From NCBI GenBank assembly GCA_025360645.1, contig JANYBT010000004.1, forward strand, positions 1 through 37,492: DNA of 37,492 bases, read 5' to 3'. A program made the position numbers and the translations under genes. Positions 1 through 9,304 of this stretch are shown here, piece after piece. Origin of the DNA: Acidobacteriaceae bacterium (GTDB taxonomy: Bacteria > Acidobacteriota > Terriglobia > Terriglobales > Acidobacteriaceae). Each line of letters starts with the position of its first letter. The stretch's first letter is position 1. Below the pieces are notes generated by a model that made no database searches, was not told the origin of the DNA, and was given only the letters and a program-made list of their open reading frames with translations.

Positions 1-593
1 TCGGGCATGCGCCCGGTGTACAGATGGTCGCTGATCGCCTGCTCATCAATCTGCAAGTGCTGCAGGCCGCCGTTCCGAGCAGCCGCGTCGGCCAGCGAGC
101 GGAACGCATCCACCAGTTCGGCCCGCGCACTGTAGTTCAGCGCCAGGGTCAGCACCATGCCAGTGTTCTTGCGGGTCGCTTCCCACGCCAGTTCCATTTC
201 TTTCTGCACCGCCTCAGGCAATTCATGGCGGCGGCCAATGTATTCCAGGCGGATGTTGTTCTGGTTCAGCGTCTTCAACTCCGCCTTCAAATACCGGCAC
301 AGCAGGGTCATCAGGAAGTTGACTTCGCTCTTGGGACGCTTCTTCCAGTTCTCTTCGGAAAACGCGTAGAGCGTCAGGTAAGGGATGCACAGGCGGGCGG
401 CGGTCTCGACCACCGAGCGCACCGCCGACACGCCAGCGCGATGGCCGGCTATGCGCGGCAGATGGCGGCGGCGGGCCCAGCGCCCGTTGCCGTCCATGAT
501 AATCGCGATGTGTTGGGGAAGCCGCTGGGGATCAAGCCTCAGAAAAACTTCGGCCTCTTTGCGGTCCAATCCCGCGGGCACCGTGTGTCGCAA
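1..593 (-). CDS. uppS: Isoprenyl transferase (undecaprenyl diphosphate synthase), N-terminal part
   Basis: Cis-prenyltransferase that condenses isopentenyl diphosphate onto farnesyl diphosphate to make the C55 lipid carrier used for peptidoglycan and other envelope glycans; cytosolic, membrane-associated. The signature HIAIIMDGNGRWA sits at residues 28-40, with the family's catalytic Asp at about residue 34, followed by the R-x-x-GH-x-x-G segment and a YAFSEENWKRP-like substrate-binding stretch. The gene runs off the left edge of the window, so the C-terminus is missing. I chose TTG at 593 because a GAGG lies 5 nt before it and an in-frame TAG lies a few codons upstream; GTG at 581 is the alternative. 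It lies 130 bp downstream of hoxH on the same strand and may be partly co-transcribed, but the functions are unrelated. Family identity is sure; the start is less so. Confidence 0.93.
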   Translation of the reverse strand, partial: MRHTVPAGLDRKEAEVFLRLDPQRLPQHIAIIMDGNGRWARRRHLPRIAGHRAGVSAVRSVVETAARLCIPYLTLYAFSEENWKKRPKSEVNFLMTLLCRYLKAELKTLNQNNIRLEYIGRRHELPEAVQKEMELAWEATRKNTGMVLTLALNYSARAELVDAFRSLADAAARNGGLQHLQIDEQAISDHLYTGRMP

Positions 594-632
594 GCGAACC
601 TCGGCTGAATGTCGAAACTACCACATAAACAT

Positions 633-704
633 CTTACAACGCGGGAGGGAGGTTCGCCTTACAACGAGGGATGTGCGGCTTACAACGCGGTGGGATGTGC
701 GGCG
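633..704. repeat. Short imperfect direct repeats between hoxH and uppS
   Basis: CTTACAACG occurs three times (633, 658, 679), and GGGATGTGCGG follows the second and third copies. A fourth degenerate copy (GCACGACGCGG) follows. The repeats fill most of the gap between hoxH and uppS. No gene is visible here. Function unknown; read on the minus strand the core is CGTTGTAAG. Confidence 0.5.
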
Positions 705-724
705 CACGACGCGGTCAGCCCATC

Positions 725-2158
725 CTACCGCCTCAGCTCCTCCACCACTTCCCCGTCCGCCGCCACTACTTGCACCTGCAGCATCATGTGTCCATCGGCG
801 TGGGTGGAACAGCTCAGGCATGGATCATAGGCGCGGATCACCGCTTCCACCCGGTTCAACATGCCTTCCTTCAGCCGGTCGCCGCGGACAAAATGCTTGG
901 CCACCTGCAGGATGCTGCGGTTCATTGCCAACCCGTTGTGCCCGGTTGCGATGATCAGATTGACCCATCGAATCAGTCCTTGCTCATCAATCTTGTAGTG
1001 GTGAATCAAGGTGCCACGCGGGGCTTCCGCCACTCCCACGCCCTCCAGACAGTTGGGCCGCGCGAACGCGCGCACATGTTTATTTAAAATATCAGGGTCG
1101 TCCAACAACTGTTGCATGCGCTCCACGCAATAGAGAATTTCGATCAGCCGCGCGTGGTGGTAGTGAAACGAACTCAGCACGGCGGTACGCTGCAACTCGT
1201 GGAACTCCGCCAACTCCTGGTCGGCGAGCGGAGTGCCGCAGCGATCGGCCAGGTTGAGCCGAGCCAGCGGCCCCACCCGATAAATTCCGTCGGGGTAGCC
1301 CCGCGGCTTGTAATACGTGGACTTCAGGTAACTCCACGGTTCCACTTTTTCGCCGATGTAGTCGTTGTAGGCCGCCGGATCCAGCCCGTTCTCCACCGTG
1401 TTGCCCGCGGCATCAATCACCCGGATCTTACCGTCGTAGAAAGTCAGCCCGCCGTCGTCCTTGACCATGCCGAGAAACAGAGTCGGGAAATTTCCGAATG
1501 ACGCAATCTCCTCGCGAAACTTTTCCATCGAACCCTTGAACCACTCCAACGTGCTCTCGGCGATGGCAAGCACCTCGGGAATGCCGGCAAGGATGGCGTC
1601 GCGGTCCGCCACCGAAAGCGGTGCGCTTACTCCTCCCGGCACCATCCATGCCGGATGGATCCGCTTGCCTCCCAACCGCTCGATGATCTGCTGTCCGAAT
1701 TGACGCAACCGGATGCCGCTGCGCGCAATCTCCGGCTTCACCTGCGCCAGCCCAATCAAATTGCGCGTGGCCGGATCGGAATCCAGTCCCAGCAGAAAAT
1801 CCGGCGAAGACAGGTAGAAAAAACTTAGCGCGTGCGATTGCAACACTTGAGCCAGGCCGAAAATGCGGCGAAGCTTTTCGGCGGTGGGCGGAATGCGGAC
1901 AGCCAACAGCGCATCGCAAGCTTTGGACGACGCGATCAAATGGCTGACCGGACAAATGCCGCAAGTGCGCGCCATCAGCGCCGGCATCTCGGAGAAGGGA
2001 CGCCCTTCGCAAAATTTCTCGAAACCGCGGAACTGCGTCACATGAAAGCGGGCGTCTTCAACTCGGCCCTGCTCGTTCAGGTGCAGAGTGATTTTGGAGT
2101 GGCCCTCGATGCGAGTGACCGGGTCAATAACAATGGTTCGTTTGCCGTTTTCGCTCAC
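725..2158 (-). CDS. hoxH: Group 3d [NiFe] hydrogenase large subunit HoxH
   Basis: Catalytic subunit of the NAD(H)-linked bidirectional hydrogenase. It holds the NiFe(CN)2CO centre, interconverts H2 with protons and electrons, and works in the cytosol with HoxY. The four nickel-ligating cysteines are in place: L1 motif RTCGIC (C66, C69) and L2 motif DPCLSCSTH (C447, C450). The protein continues 24 residues past His453, so it is a precursor that needs a specific endopeptidase (HoxW type) to cut after that His. Length (477 aa) is normal for HoxH. It is the last gene of hoxEFUYH, starting 4 bp after the hoxY stop. The maturation genes (hypABCDEF, hoxW) are not in the window and must lie elsewhere if the enzyme is active. 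The L1 and L2 motifs and the diaphorase neighbours point to group 3d rather than 3b or 3c. Confidence 0.95.
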   Translation of the reverse strand: MSENGKRTIVIDPVTRIEGHSKITLHLNEQGRVEDARFHVTQFRGFEKFCEGRPFSEMPALMARTCGICPVSHLIASSKACDALLAVRIPPTAEKLRRIFGLAQVLQSHALSFFYLSSPDFLLGLDSDPATRNLIGLAQVKPEIARSGIRLRQFGQQIIERLGGKRIHPAWMVPGGVSAPLSVADRDAILAGIPEVLAIAESTLEWFKGSMEKFREEIASFGNFPTLFLGMVKDDGGLTFYDGKIRVIDAAGNTVENGLDPAAYNDYIGEKVEPWSYLKSTYYKPRGYPDGIYRVGPLARLNLADRCGTPLADQELAEFHELQRTAVLSSFHYHHARLIEILYCVERMQQLLDDPDILNKHVRAFARPNCLEGVGVAEAPRGTLIHHYKIDEQGLIRWVNLIIATGHNGLAMNRSILQVAKHFVRGDRLKEGMLNRVEAVIRAYDPCLSCSTHADGHMMLQVQVVAADGEVVEELRR

Positions 2159-2162
2159 CGCG

Positions 2163-2696
2163 TCATGCTCCGAAGCGCGTTTTTGCGCTCAGTTCAGGCA
2201 TTCGCCCTTCCAGCAATTCGGAAAGCGCGTAGAAAATAGTATCGGCGGAGGGCGGACATCCGGGGATGAATACGTCCACGGTCACGAACTCGTGCACGGG
2301 GCGTGATTTGGCGAGCAGCGGCGGAACCATCTCGCCTGGAATCTGCGGGTCAAGCGTGACGTTCTCCTTGTAAGCCCGGTCGTAGATGGCCTGCAACGGA
2401 AACGGATTGCGCATTCCCGGCACGTTCGAGGTGACCGCGCAATCTCCCAGCGAGACCAAAGTCTTGGTGCGCTCGCGCACCATACGGATTTTGTGCAGGT
2501 CATCTTCGCTGCTGACCGCCCCCTCTACCAGCGTCAGGTCGACATCGAGAGGAAACTCCTTGACGTCCACCAGAGGCGAGTACACCAGATCGACTTTTTC
2601 TGCGATGAGCAGCAGGCGTTCGTCCAGATCCAGAAACGACATGTGGCATCCCGAGCAGCCATCCAGCCACACTGTCGCCATGCGCAGCTTGCTCAC
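2163..2696 (-). CDS. hoxY: [NiFe] hydrogenase small subunit HoxY
   Basis: Electron-transfer small subunit that pairs with HoxH. It carries the proximal [4Fe-4S] cluster and passes electrons to the diaphorase part. At 177 aa it is the short, single-cluster form typical of group 3d enzymes; it lacks the C-terminal domain and Tat signal of uptake hydrogenases. Expected cluster ligands are visible: C14 and C17 in DGCSGCH, C86 in GDCA and C147 in PGCPP. It overlaps the end of hoxU by 4 bp and precedes hoxH by 4 bp, so translational coupling is likely. The absence of a signal peptide agrees with a cytosolic enzyme. Confidence 0.94.
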   Translation of the reverse strand: MSKLRMATVWLDGCSGCHMSFLDLDERLLLIAEKVDLVYSPLVDVKEFPLDVDLTLVEGAVSSEDDLHKIRMVRERTKTLVSLGDCAVTSNVPGMRNPFPLQAIYDRAYKENVTLDPQIPGEMVPPLLAKSRPVHEFVTVDVFIPGCPPSADTIFYALSELLEGRMPELSAKTRFGA

Positions 2697-3407
2697 GAGC
2701 GGTCCTCCTCGCGCATCTGCGTGAGATACGGCAAGAACTGGCGGCGCTTCAGCATCTCAGCCACCGACTTGCCTTTCTCGCTCAAGGCTCCGGTGGGGCA
2801 AACATGCACGCACTTGCCGCAACCGGTGCAGGTTTGCGAAGAGCCCCAGGGTTCGTTGAGGTCGGTGATGACTTTGGCGTCGATGCCGCGGCCCATCACG
2901 TCCCAGGTGTGAGCGCCTTCTATTTCTTCGCAGACGCGAACGCAGCGCGTACACAGGATGCAGCGGTTGTGATCCACAATAAAGCGTTCGTGGGAGGCGT
3001 CCACCTCCGCCTCGGGATAGCGGTACGCAAAGTGCACGTGAGTGATTTCGAGTTTCTGCGCCAGGGATTGCAATTCGCAGTGGCCGTTGGAGACGCACAC
3101 CGCACACACGTGGTTGCGTTCGGTGAACAGCAATTCCAGAATGGCGCGGCGATATCCCTGCAGTCGCTCTGAGTTGGTGGTGACTTCCATCGCCTCTTCG
3201 ACGCGCGTGACACAGGCAGGCTGCAAGCGCGCTGTACCCTTCACTTCCACCAGGCAAAGACGGCAAGCGCCCACGTTCGACAGGCCTTTCAGCGTGCACA
3301 GGGTCGGAATGAAAATGCCGTTTTCGCGCGCCACCTCCAGAATTGTTTCGTTCTGGCGGGCACTGACGTCGCGGCCGTCAATCTTCAGCGTCTTGATGTT
3401 GGCGGCC

Positions 3408-3415
<8 letters not shown>
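2693..3415 (-). CDS. hoxU: Diaphorase subunit HoxU (NuoG N-terminal-like ferredoxin protein)
   Basis: Iron-sulfur subunit that relays electrons between HoxY and the flavin subunit HoxF; homologous to the N-terminal part of complex I NuoG. In order: a plant-type [2Fe-2S] site (C40, C51, C54, C68), a His/Cys-ligated [4Fe-4S] site (NHVCAVC...HC), and two [4Fe-4S] ferredoxin motifs ([11 protein letters not shown] and [11 protein letters not shown]). At 240 aa it matches HoxU and lacks the molybdopterin-like domain of full NuoG. I chose ATG at 3415, not the longer frame to 3460, because GAGGAAG sits 6 nt upstream and the extra residues are unlike the family. The start overlaps the hoxF stop by 8 bp. 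Confidence 0.94.
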
Positions 3416-5040
<1,625 letters not shown>

Positions 5041-5051
<11 letters not shown>

Positions 5052-5559
5052 GCGAGTTCCATTTGGCCAGACGGTCGCGCAGCGCCGCTGGAGTGACTTT
5101 GCCGGCAACTTCGTGGTCGTACACCACCGCCGGAGCCAGTCCGCAAGAACCTAGACAACGGGCGGTGAGCAGCGATACTTTGCCGTCGGCGGTGGTTTGC
5201 CCCGGAGTTACGCCTAAGTCCTGCTTCATGGCCGAAACCAGCTGGAGTGCGCCCTTGATGTAGCAGGCGGTGCCCATGCAAACCACGCAAGTATGTTCGC
5301 CGGCGGGTTTGAGGGTGAAGAAATGGTAGAAGGTGGCCACTCCATAAGCGCGACTAAGTGGCACGCGGAGTGAGGATGCAACATAGCGGAGGGCCTCCAC
5401 GTCAAGGTAGCCGAACGCTTCCTGGACGGTGTGCAGCGCCTCGATCAGTCCTCGCTGCTGATTGCCCAGGCGGCGCATGGTGGTATCCACCAACCGCCAG
5501 CGTTTGTCATCGCTAGGATGTGGAGTCTTCGGAAGTTCGAGAACCGCAACCGCTCCCAC
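5041..5559 (-). CDS. hoxE: Diaphorase subunit HoxE (NuoE-like [2Fe-2S] protein)
   Basis: Thioredoxin-like [2Fe-2S] subunit of the hydrogenase diaphorase module, related to NuoE. It may offer an extra electron entry point, for example for ferredoxin. The four ligands are C94-x4-C99 and C135-x3-C139. Length is 172 aa. The start codon is GTG at 5559, preceded by GAGG about 6 nt upstream. It is the first gene of hoxEFUYH, and the five genes overlap or nearly touch, so they form one transcript. Presence of hoxE separates this operon from the four-subunit Cupriavidus-type enzyme and links it to the five-subunit type best known in cyanobacteria. Confidence 0.94.
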
Positions 5560-5617
5560 GTTTTACCTCGCTCCTACGGGAGAGTTGGCGAGCCGGGCAT
5601 TCCGACTTGTCGAAGTT

Positions 5618-5660
5618 AGTGTAAGAGGGATGGGCGGTGGCGGACAGTGACCCGCGTCAC
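5618..5660 (-). promoter_or_regulatory. Candidate hox operon promoter with CRP/FNR-type operator
   Basis: A palindrome GTGAC-CCGC-GTCAC (plus strand, 5647-5660, perfect 5-bp arms, 4-bp spacer) has the half-site layout of CRP/FNR-family operators (GTGA-N6-TCAC). On the minus strand TACACT at 5623-5618 is a passable -10. If so, transcription starts near 5611 and the operator is centred about -42, the classical class II activator position. The 5' leader would be about 50 nt. Inference from sequence only. Confidence 0.5.
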
Positions 5661-6322
5661 CGAAGCTTGTGTCTTGCAACCCAGCAGAATGGTTGCACGT
5701 TGAATGGTTGAAATATGGCTCTGGACGAGGGCCGTGCCCGGCTGGTCGATTCGTTCTCTTTTTGGAAAACGCTGAACGATTTAATACTTTTTATGATATT
5801 TACTGATTCTAAAGGACTTAGGAGAATTCCGGGTGCTGGCGCGACCGAACGGTGCCTCTCAACCTGGAATGGGGGTCGGATGCATGACCTAGGATGCCAT
5901 TTTCGACGCTATACAAGGCTGTGGTGAGGCTACTGGGGTCGAGGTGGCTCCTCAGGGTCATTCCGATCCACCCGGAGCGCCTGAGACCCCTTTAAACGCG
6001 AAATCGGGTTTCAAGCGTAAAACTTCCACGAATCTGCGTATAGCTATCAGAACCGAACGCTCGCCCCAGTCGCCTCAATCTCTGGCCGCGTTTGGTTGAG
6101 TCGGCGACCTCGGTTGTCCTTGGCGGCGTCGGTGTCGTAGGGGGAGAGTCGTCCCCGGCGGATCTTGATCGGTTCCACCTCGGCCTACCCCGAACTTACG
6201 TCCCAGACCAGTAAGTTCCGAAACTGCTGGACTGGGCGTGGCTCGGACGGGGCGCGAACGAATGCCGGCATAGTTCAGCCACGTCTTGGGCTACTCCGAA
6301 GTTACTCCACCCGGCGCTGCAC
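5661..6322. other. Gene-poor interval
   Basis: About 660 bp between the hox promoter region and the stop codon of the 6323 gene. It includes an AT-rich patch (about 5755-5820) in an otherwise GC-rich context. Short frames here show no family-like sequence, and I see no RNA gene. It may contain a decayed gene that I cannot name. Confidence 0.4.
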
Positions 6323-7459
6323 TTACTGGCCCGGAGTGACTCCTGGAATAAAAACCCTGATCCAGCGGGGTATGTAGTCATTAGCGCACACCAGATCGCT
6401 GGCCACCAGAGCGTTCACGTTGTAAGTCATCAGGATCTCGGAGCCGGTGAACTCGGGATGCGCCTTGGCGTTGTAAGTGACCAAGTTGCCCGTCTTGCAT
6501 CCCTTCGCGCCGGCCTCGGGAGCGGTATAGACGGTGGTCTTGTTCGACCACGGGCCCTGCGGCGAGCAGGCGTAGTAGGTAGTCACGTTTTTCCAATTGG
6601 GATAGACGGGATTCAGCGGGTCCATAGTGGTCATCAGGTAGAAGGGGCCGCTGGTGGCAGTCAGCTTATTGACTGTGTACTCCGGGGTGACCGCAGTCAG
6701 GCCGCTCATGGGAGTCGCGCTGGCCTGGCTTGACACCCATGTGTTGCTGGTGGCGCTCCAGTATTGCCATTGCGACGGCAGCGTAAGGTAGCTCACCGAA
6801 GTGGTGCGGGCCAGGTAGGGCGTCTTGGTATTGCTGCCGGGATCTTTCAGTCCGTAGATGTAATAGTAGCCGTCGCTGTCGAGGAAAAGCTTCGAACCCC
6901 AGTCGATCGTCGTGTCGGGGAGGGCGACGGAAACAATCGAGTCCACGGAGAGGCTGGGCCAGGAGAGGGTAGCCACCGAATTTCCCTGGAACGCGAGCAA
7001 CTTATCGAACTCCAGCAGGAAGATGGCGATCTTGTACACCCCGGCCGTAGGCTGGTAGACCACCGAGTCGCCCACCCAGAACCAGTGGTTCTTGTTGGCG
7101 GGCTTGAAGTAGGAACTCTTGTTAGTGGGATAGCCCACCGTAGTCAAGGTGTTGGCCACCTGGTCCTGAATGGTGAGCGAGTTGTGCGCCTGAAATAGGT
7201 AGCCTTTGCGCAGCCGAGTAGTGGAGTTGACGGTGCCGATGTAAGAGTCCGACCACACCCAGAGATTGCGCCCATCGGGAAGAAGCACGGAGTAGGCACT
7301 GTCGCCGCCGGTCCAACCCGGGCCATTCTGCTTGAAGAAGGTGTTGAAGCTGCTGTCGATTGTGCCCACGGAGGGATTGCCGGGAAGAGTGCACTGCGCC
7401 GCACAGAGAGTACAGAACAGAAAATACGCCGCTACAAGCAAGCGTGAAGGAATGCGCAT
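6323..7459 (-). CDS. Secreted beta-propeller-like protein (DUF4185/DUF5005-like)
   Basis: An exported protein of 378 aa. The signal peptide is clear (MRIPSRLLVAAYFLF...CAAQ), and the mature part is rich in Ser, Thr, Tyr and Trp. Segments such as WTGGDSAYSVLLPDGRNLWVWSD, NHWFWVGDSV and GYYYIYGLKD recur in the way blades of a five-bladed, glycosidase-like propeller do; secreted DUF4185/DUF5005 proteins start similarly. The enzymatic role, if any, is unknown. The start is ATG at 7459, with GGAGG 9 nt upstream; an upstream ATG at 7498 would hide the signal peptide. It lies in a run of minus-strand exported proteins ending with an alpha-mannosidase, so a role in polysaccharide use is possible but not shown. 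Confidence 0.6.
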   Translation of the reverse strand: MRIPSRLLVAAYFLFCTLCAAQCTLPGNPSVGTIDSSFNTFFKQNGPGWTGGDSAYSVLLPDGRNLWVWSDSYIGTVNSTTRLRKGYLFQAHNSLTIQDQVANTLTTVGYPTNKSSYFKPANKNHWFWVGDSVVYQPTAGVYKIAIFLLEFDKLLAFQGNSVATLSWPSLSVDSIVSVALPDTTIDWGSKLFLDSDGYYYIYGLKDPGSNTKTPYLARTTSVSYLTLPSQWQYWSATSNTWVSSQASATPMSGLTAVTPEYTVNKLTATSGPFYLMTTMDPLNPVYPNWKNVTTYYACSPQGPWSNKTTVYTAPEAGAKGCKTGNLVTYNAKAHPEFTGSEILMTYNVNALVASDLVCANDYIPRWIRVFIPGVTPGQ

Positions 7460-7600
7460 GATGGATGCCTCCGAGATGGGATGAGTGAAGGATAGCACGG
7501 GGGCTGGCTGCCGGCGATTGCAGCCAACCAGGAAGCTACCGTCAACGTGTTCGCGTTACAACCATCAGCGCAGCGGGCGAAGCCTCCGCCGTCCGCACTC

Positions 7601-7699
7601 AATTCCAAGGGGCACATCTTTTGGTTTCGACGCACGGAGCCCATGCTCAGCGAATATGACGCGAAGGGGAATCTTGTTCAGGCGCTGGGCAAAGGGCTT
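7601..7699 (+). pseudogene. Relic of an NHL-repeat (6-bladed propeller) protein gene
   Basis: On the plus strand, between two minus-strand genes, one frame reads LNSKGHIFWFRR, then LSEYDAKGNLVQALGKGL. This is the repeat pattern of NHL/peptidylglycine-lyase-like propellers (GHIWVFHR...VLEFDxxGxLVxxxGxGLF). No matching sequence continues on either side: the frame soon turns to unrelated residues. It therefore looks like a small remnant of a deleted gene, antisense to the region between the 6323 and 7746 genes. Confidence 0.45.
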
Positions 7700-7745
7700 G
7701 AGAGCTGCTCTTCCACGGCGTTCCAGCGGCAAGGCGCAGCGCCGG

Positions 7746-9059
7746 CTACTTGTGATTGGGGATGCACTTGGCCAGCATCCCGGCCTCGGTGTCGTTGAAG
7801 GCCTGGGTGTCTTGCCAGACGCCTTCATTGGTGCACACCCCGGAATAGCAATTGACATCGGGCGGAGCGTTCTTGGGGACCACCGCGTCGATCAAGAATT
7901 TGGCTTGTCCAGTACTCTCATTCACCGGAAGGGTGACGCATTCAAACCAACTCATTGAGGTCTTGGGGAGAGAGAAGTTGGCATCCGCGTTTACGATGGA
8001 GTCCGCGGACCAACGATTGATGTCGCTCTGGAGCGGATTCGAAGAACCGCAGGACGTGGTGCCCTCCAAATCGTTGATATGTTTGGCCACCGACGCGCTA
8101 TAGGCGTAGATCGCGCTGGTGAGGAGCGGGCAAAGGTTGGGAGGGCCGGCCTTATTGAGAGCACTGTCGCAACCATAATCCAAGCGCGCCACAGCCGGGC
8201 CGCTGGCGACGACGATGTGGTCAAAGTAATCGCCCAAGCCATAGTTGCCTAGAGAGTAGGTGAGCGCGGCGCCGCCCCCACTGATCCCCTGGCCGCAAAA
8301 GCCGGTGCTGCGGCTGCTCGAGTGCACGGTGGTGAAAATATATTGAAAGAGAGTGGCGGGCCGGCAGGCCGCCGTCTTGATGCCGATGCCGCTGGAACTG
8401 GACCACTCGGAGGCCCAGGCAACCTGCACCACATTGAAGCCGTCCTTCACGTAAGCGTCGGGAAAACCGGAATTCAGCAACTGAGTGCCGGAGCCGCCGG
8501 AATGGAAAGTGACCGTGCCTTTAGGCGTACCGGAGGGCACTGCGACGGCGACGGTGACGTTGATGTCGGACAGTCCCGGACAAGCAACCTTAACGTCGGT
8601 GCAGCTCGCCCCCGCGGCTGCGTTGGGGGGACATGAAGTCGCCCCGATCAGGGATGCCGTGCCCAGGGGCAGCGTCCCCGGCGCGACCAGGGTGACCGTC
8701 AAAGGAGCGGTCCCGTTGATAGAGCTCAGGGTAGCTGTAATGGTCGAGGACCCCACGCTGACGGCGGTGACCAGTCCGATGTTGCTGATGGTGGCGACGC
8801 CGGGCGCGGAGGAACTCCAGACCACCGAAGCAGTCAGGCTCTTGGAGCTGCCATTGCTGTAGTTGCCGATGGCGGTCAGTTGCAGCGACGCTTTCACCGC
8901 GATCGAAGGGGTGGTTGGCGTCACCGTGATTGAGTTCAGAGTGGGATTGCCTGGAGCCGAGGGCGAAGAGCTTCCGCATCCCGCGAGTATGCCCAGGGGC
9001 AAAGTCAGAAGGAAGAAAACGATTACGTGCTTTTGGATCGATGCTCGACTTCTGCGCAT
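7746..9059 (-). CDS. Lipoprotein with Big2 domain and alpha/beta-hydrolase-like domain
   Basis: A 437-aa exported lipoprotein. The N-terminus has a basic stretch, a hydrophobic core and a lipobox ending LAGC, followed by a Ser/Pro-rich linker. Next comes a bacterial Ig-like (Big2) domain (SITVTPTTPSIAVKASLQLTA...WSSSAPGVATIS). The larger C-terminal part contains GFCGQGISGGGAALTY, which resembles a G-x-S-x-G nucleophile elbow, and several Cys likely to form disulfides outside the cell. A surface-bound esterase or hydrolase is plausible, but I cannot name a substrate. ATG at 9059 was chosen because it begins the signal sequence. It lies between a secreted propeller-like protein and an alpha-mannosidase, both on the same strand. 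Confidence 0.65.
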   Translation of the reverse strand: MRRSRASIQKHVIVFFLLTLPLGILAGCGSSSPSAPGNPTLNSITVTPTTPSIAVKASLQLTAIGNYSNGSSKSLTASVVWSSSAPGVATISNIGLVTAVSVGSSTITATLSSINGTAPLTVTLVAPGTLPLGTASLIGATSCPPNAAAGASCTDVKVACPGLSDINVTVAVAVPSGTPKGTVTFHSGGSGTQLLNSGFPDAYVKDGFNVVQVAWASEWSSSSGIGIKTAACRPATLFQYIFTTVHSSSRSTGFCGQGISGGGAALTYSLGNYGLGDYFDHIVVASGPAVARLDYGCDSALNKAGPPNLCPLLTSAIYAYSASVAKHINDLEGTTSCGSSNPLQSDINRWSADSIVNADANFSLPKTSMSWFECVTLPVNESTGQAKFLIDAVVPKNAPPDVNCYSGVCTNEGVWQDTQAFNDTEAGMLAKCIPNHK

Positions 9060-9304
9060 GACACTGCTCCATTTCGACTCCTGCCCCAAGATGGGCCGGA
9101 ATCTCGTTTCGTTAGCCAGTGCCAATCAGGGACCTACCAGCGGCTGCTTCCAGCTTATTACGAAACTCCTTTCCCTGCTCGATCAAGGAATCCCTTTTTC
9201 AGATTCGTGGAGGGTTTTGTTTTGACCCGAGCGCTGCGGAGCTGAAGCCGCGGATCTCAAAGGGGTGCGCCACCTCCCCAGTCACCACCGGGTGCGTGCG
9301 CGGT

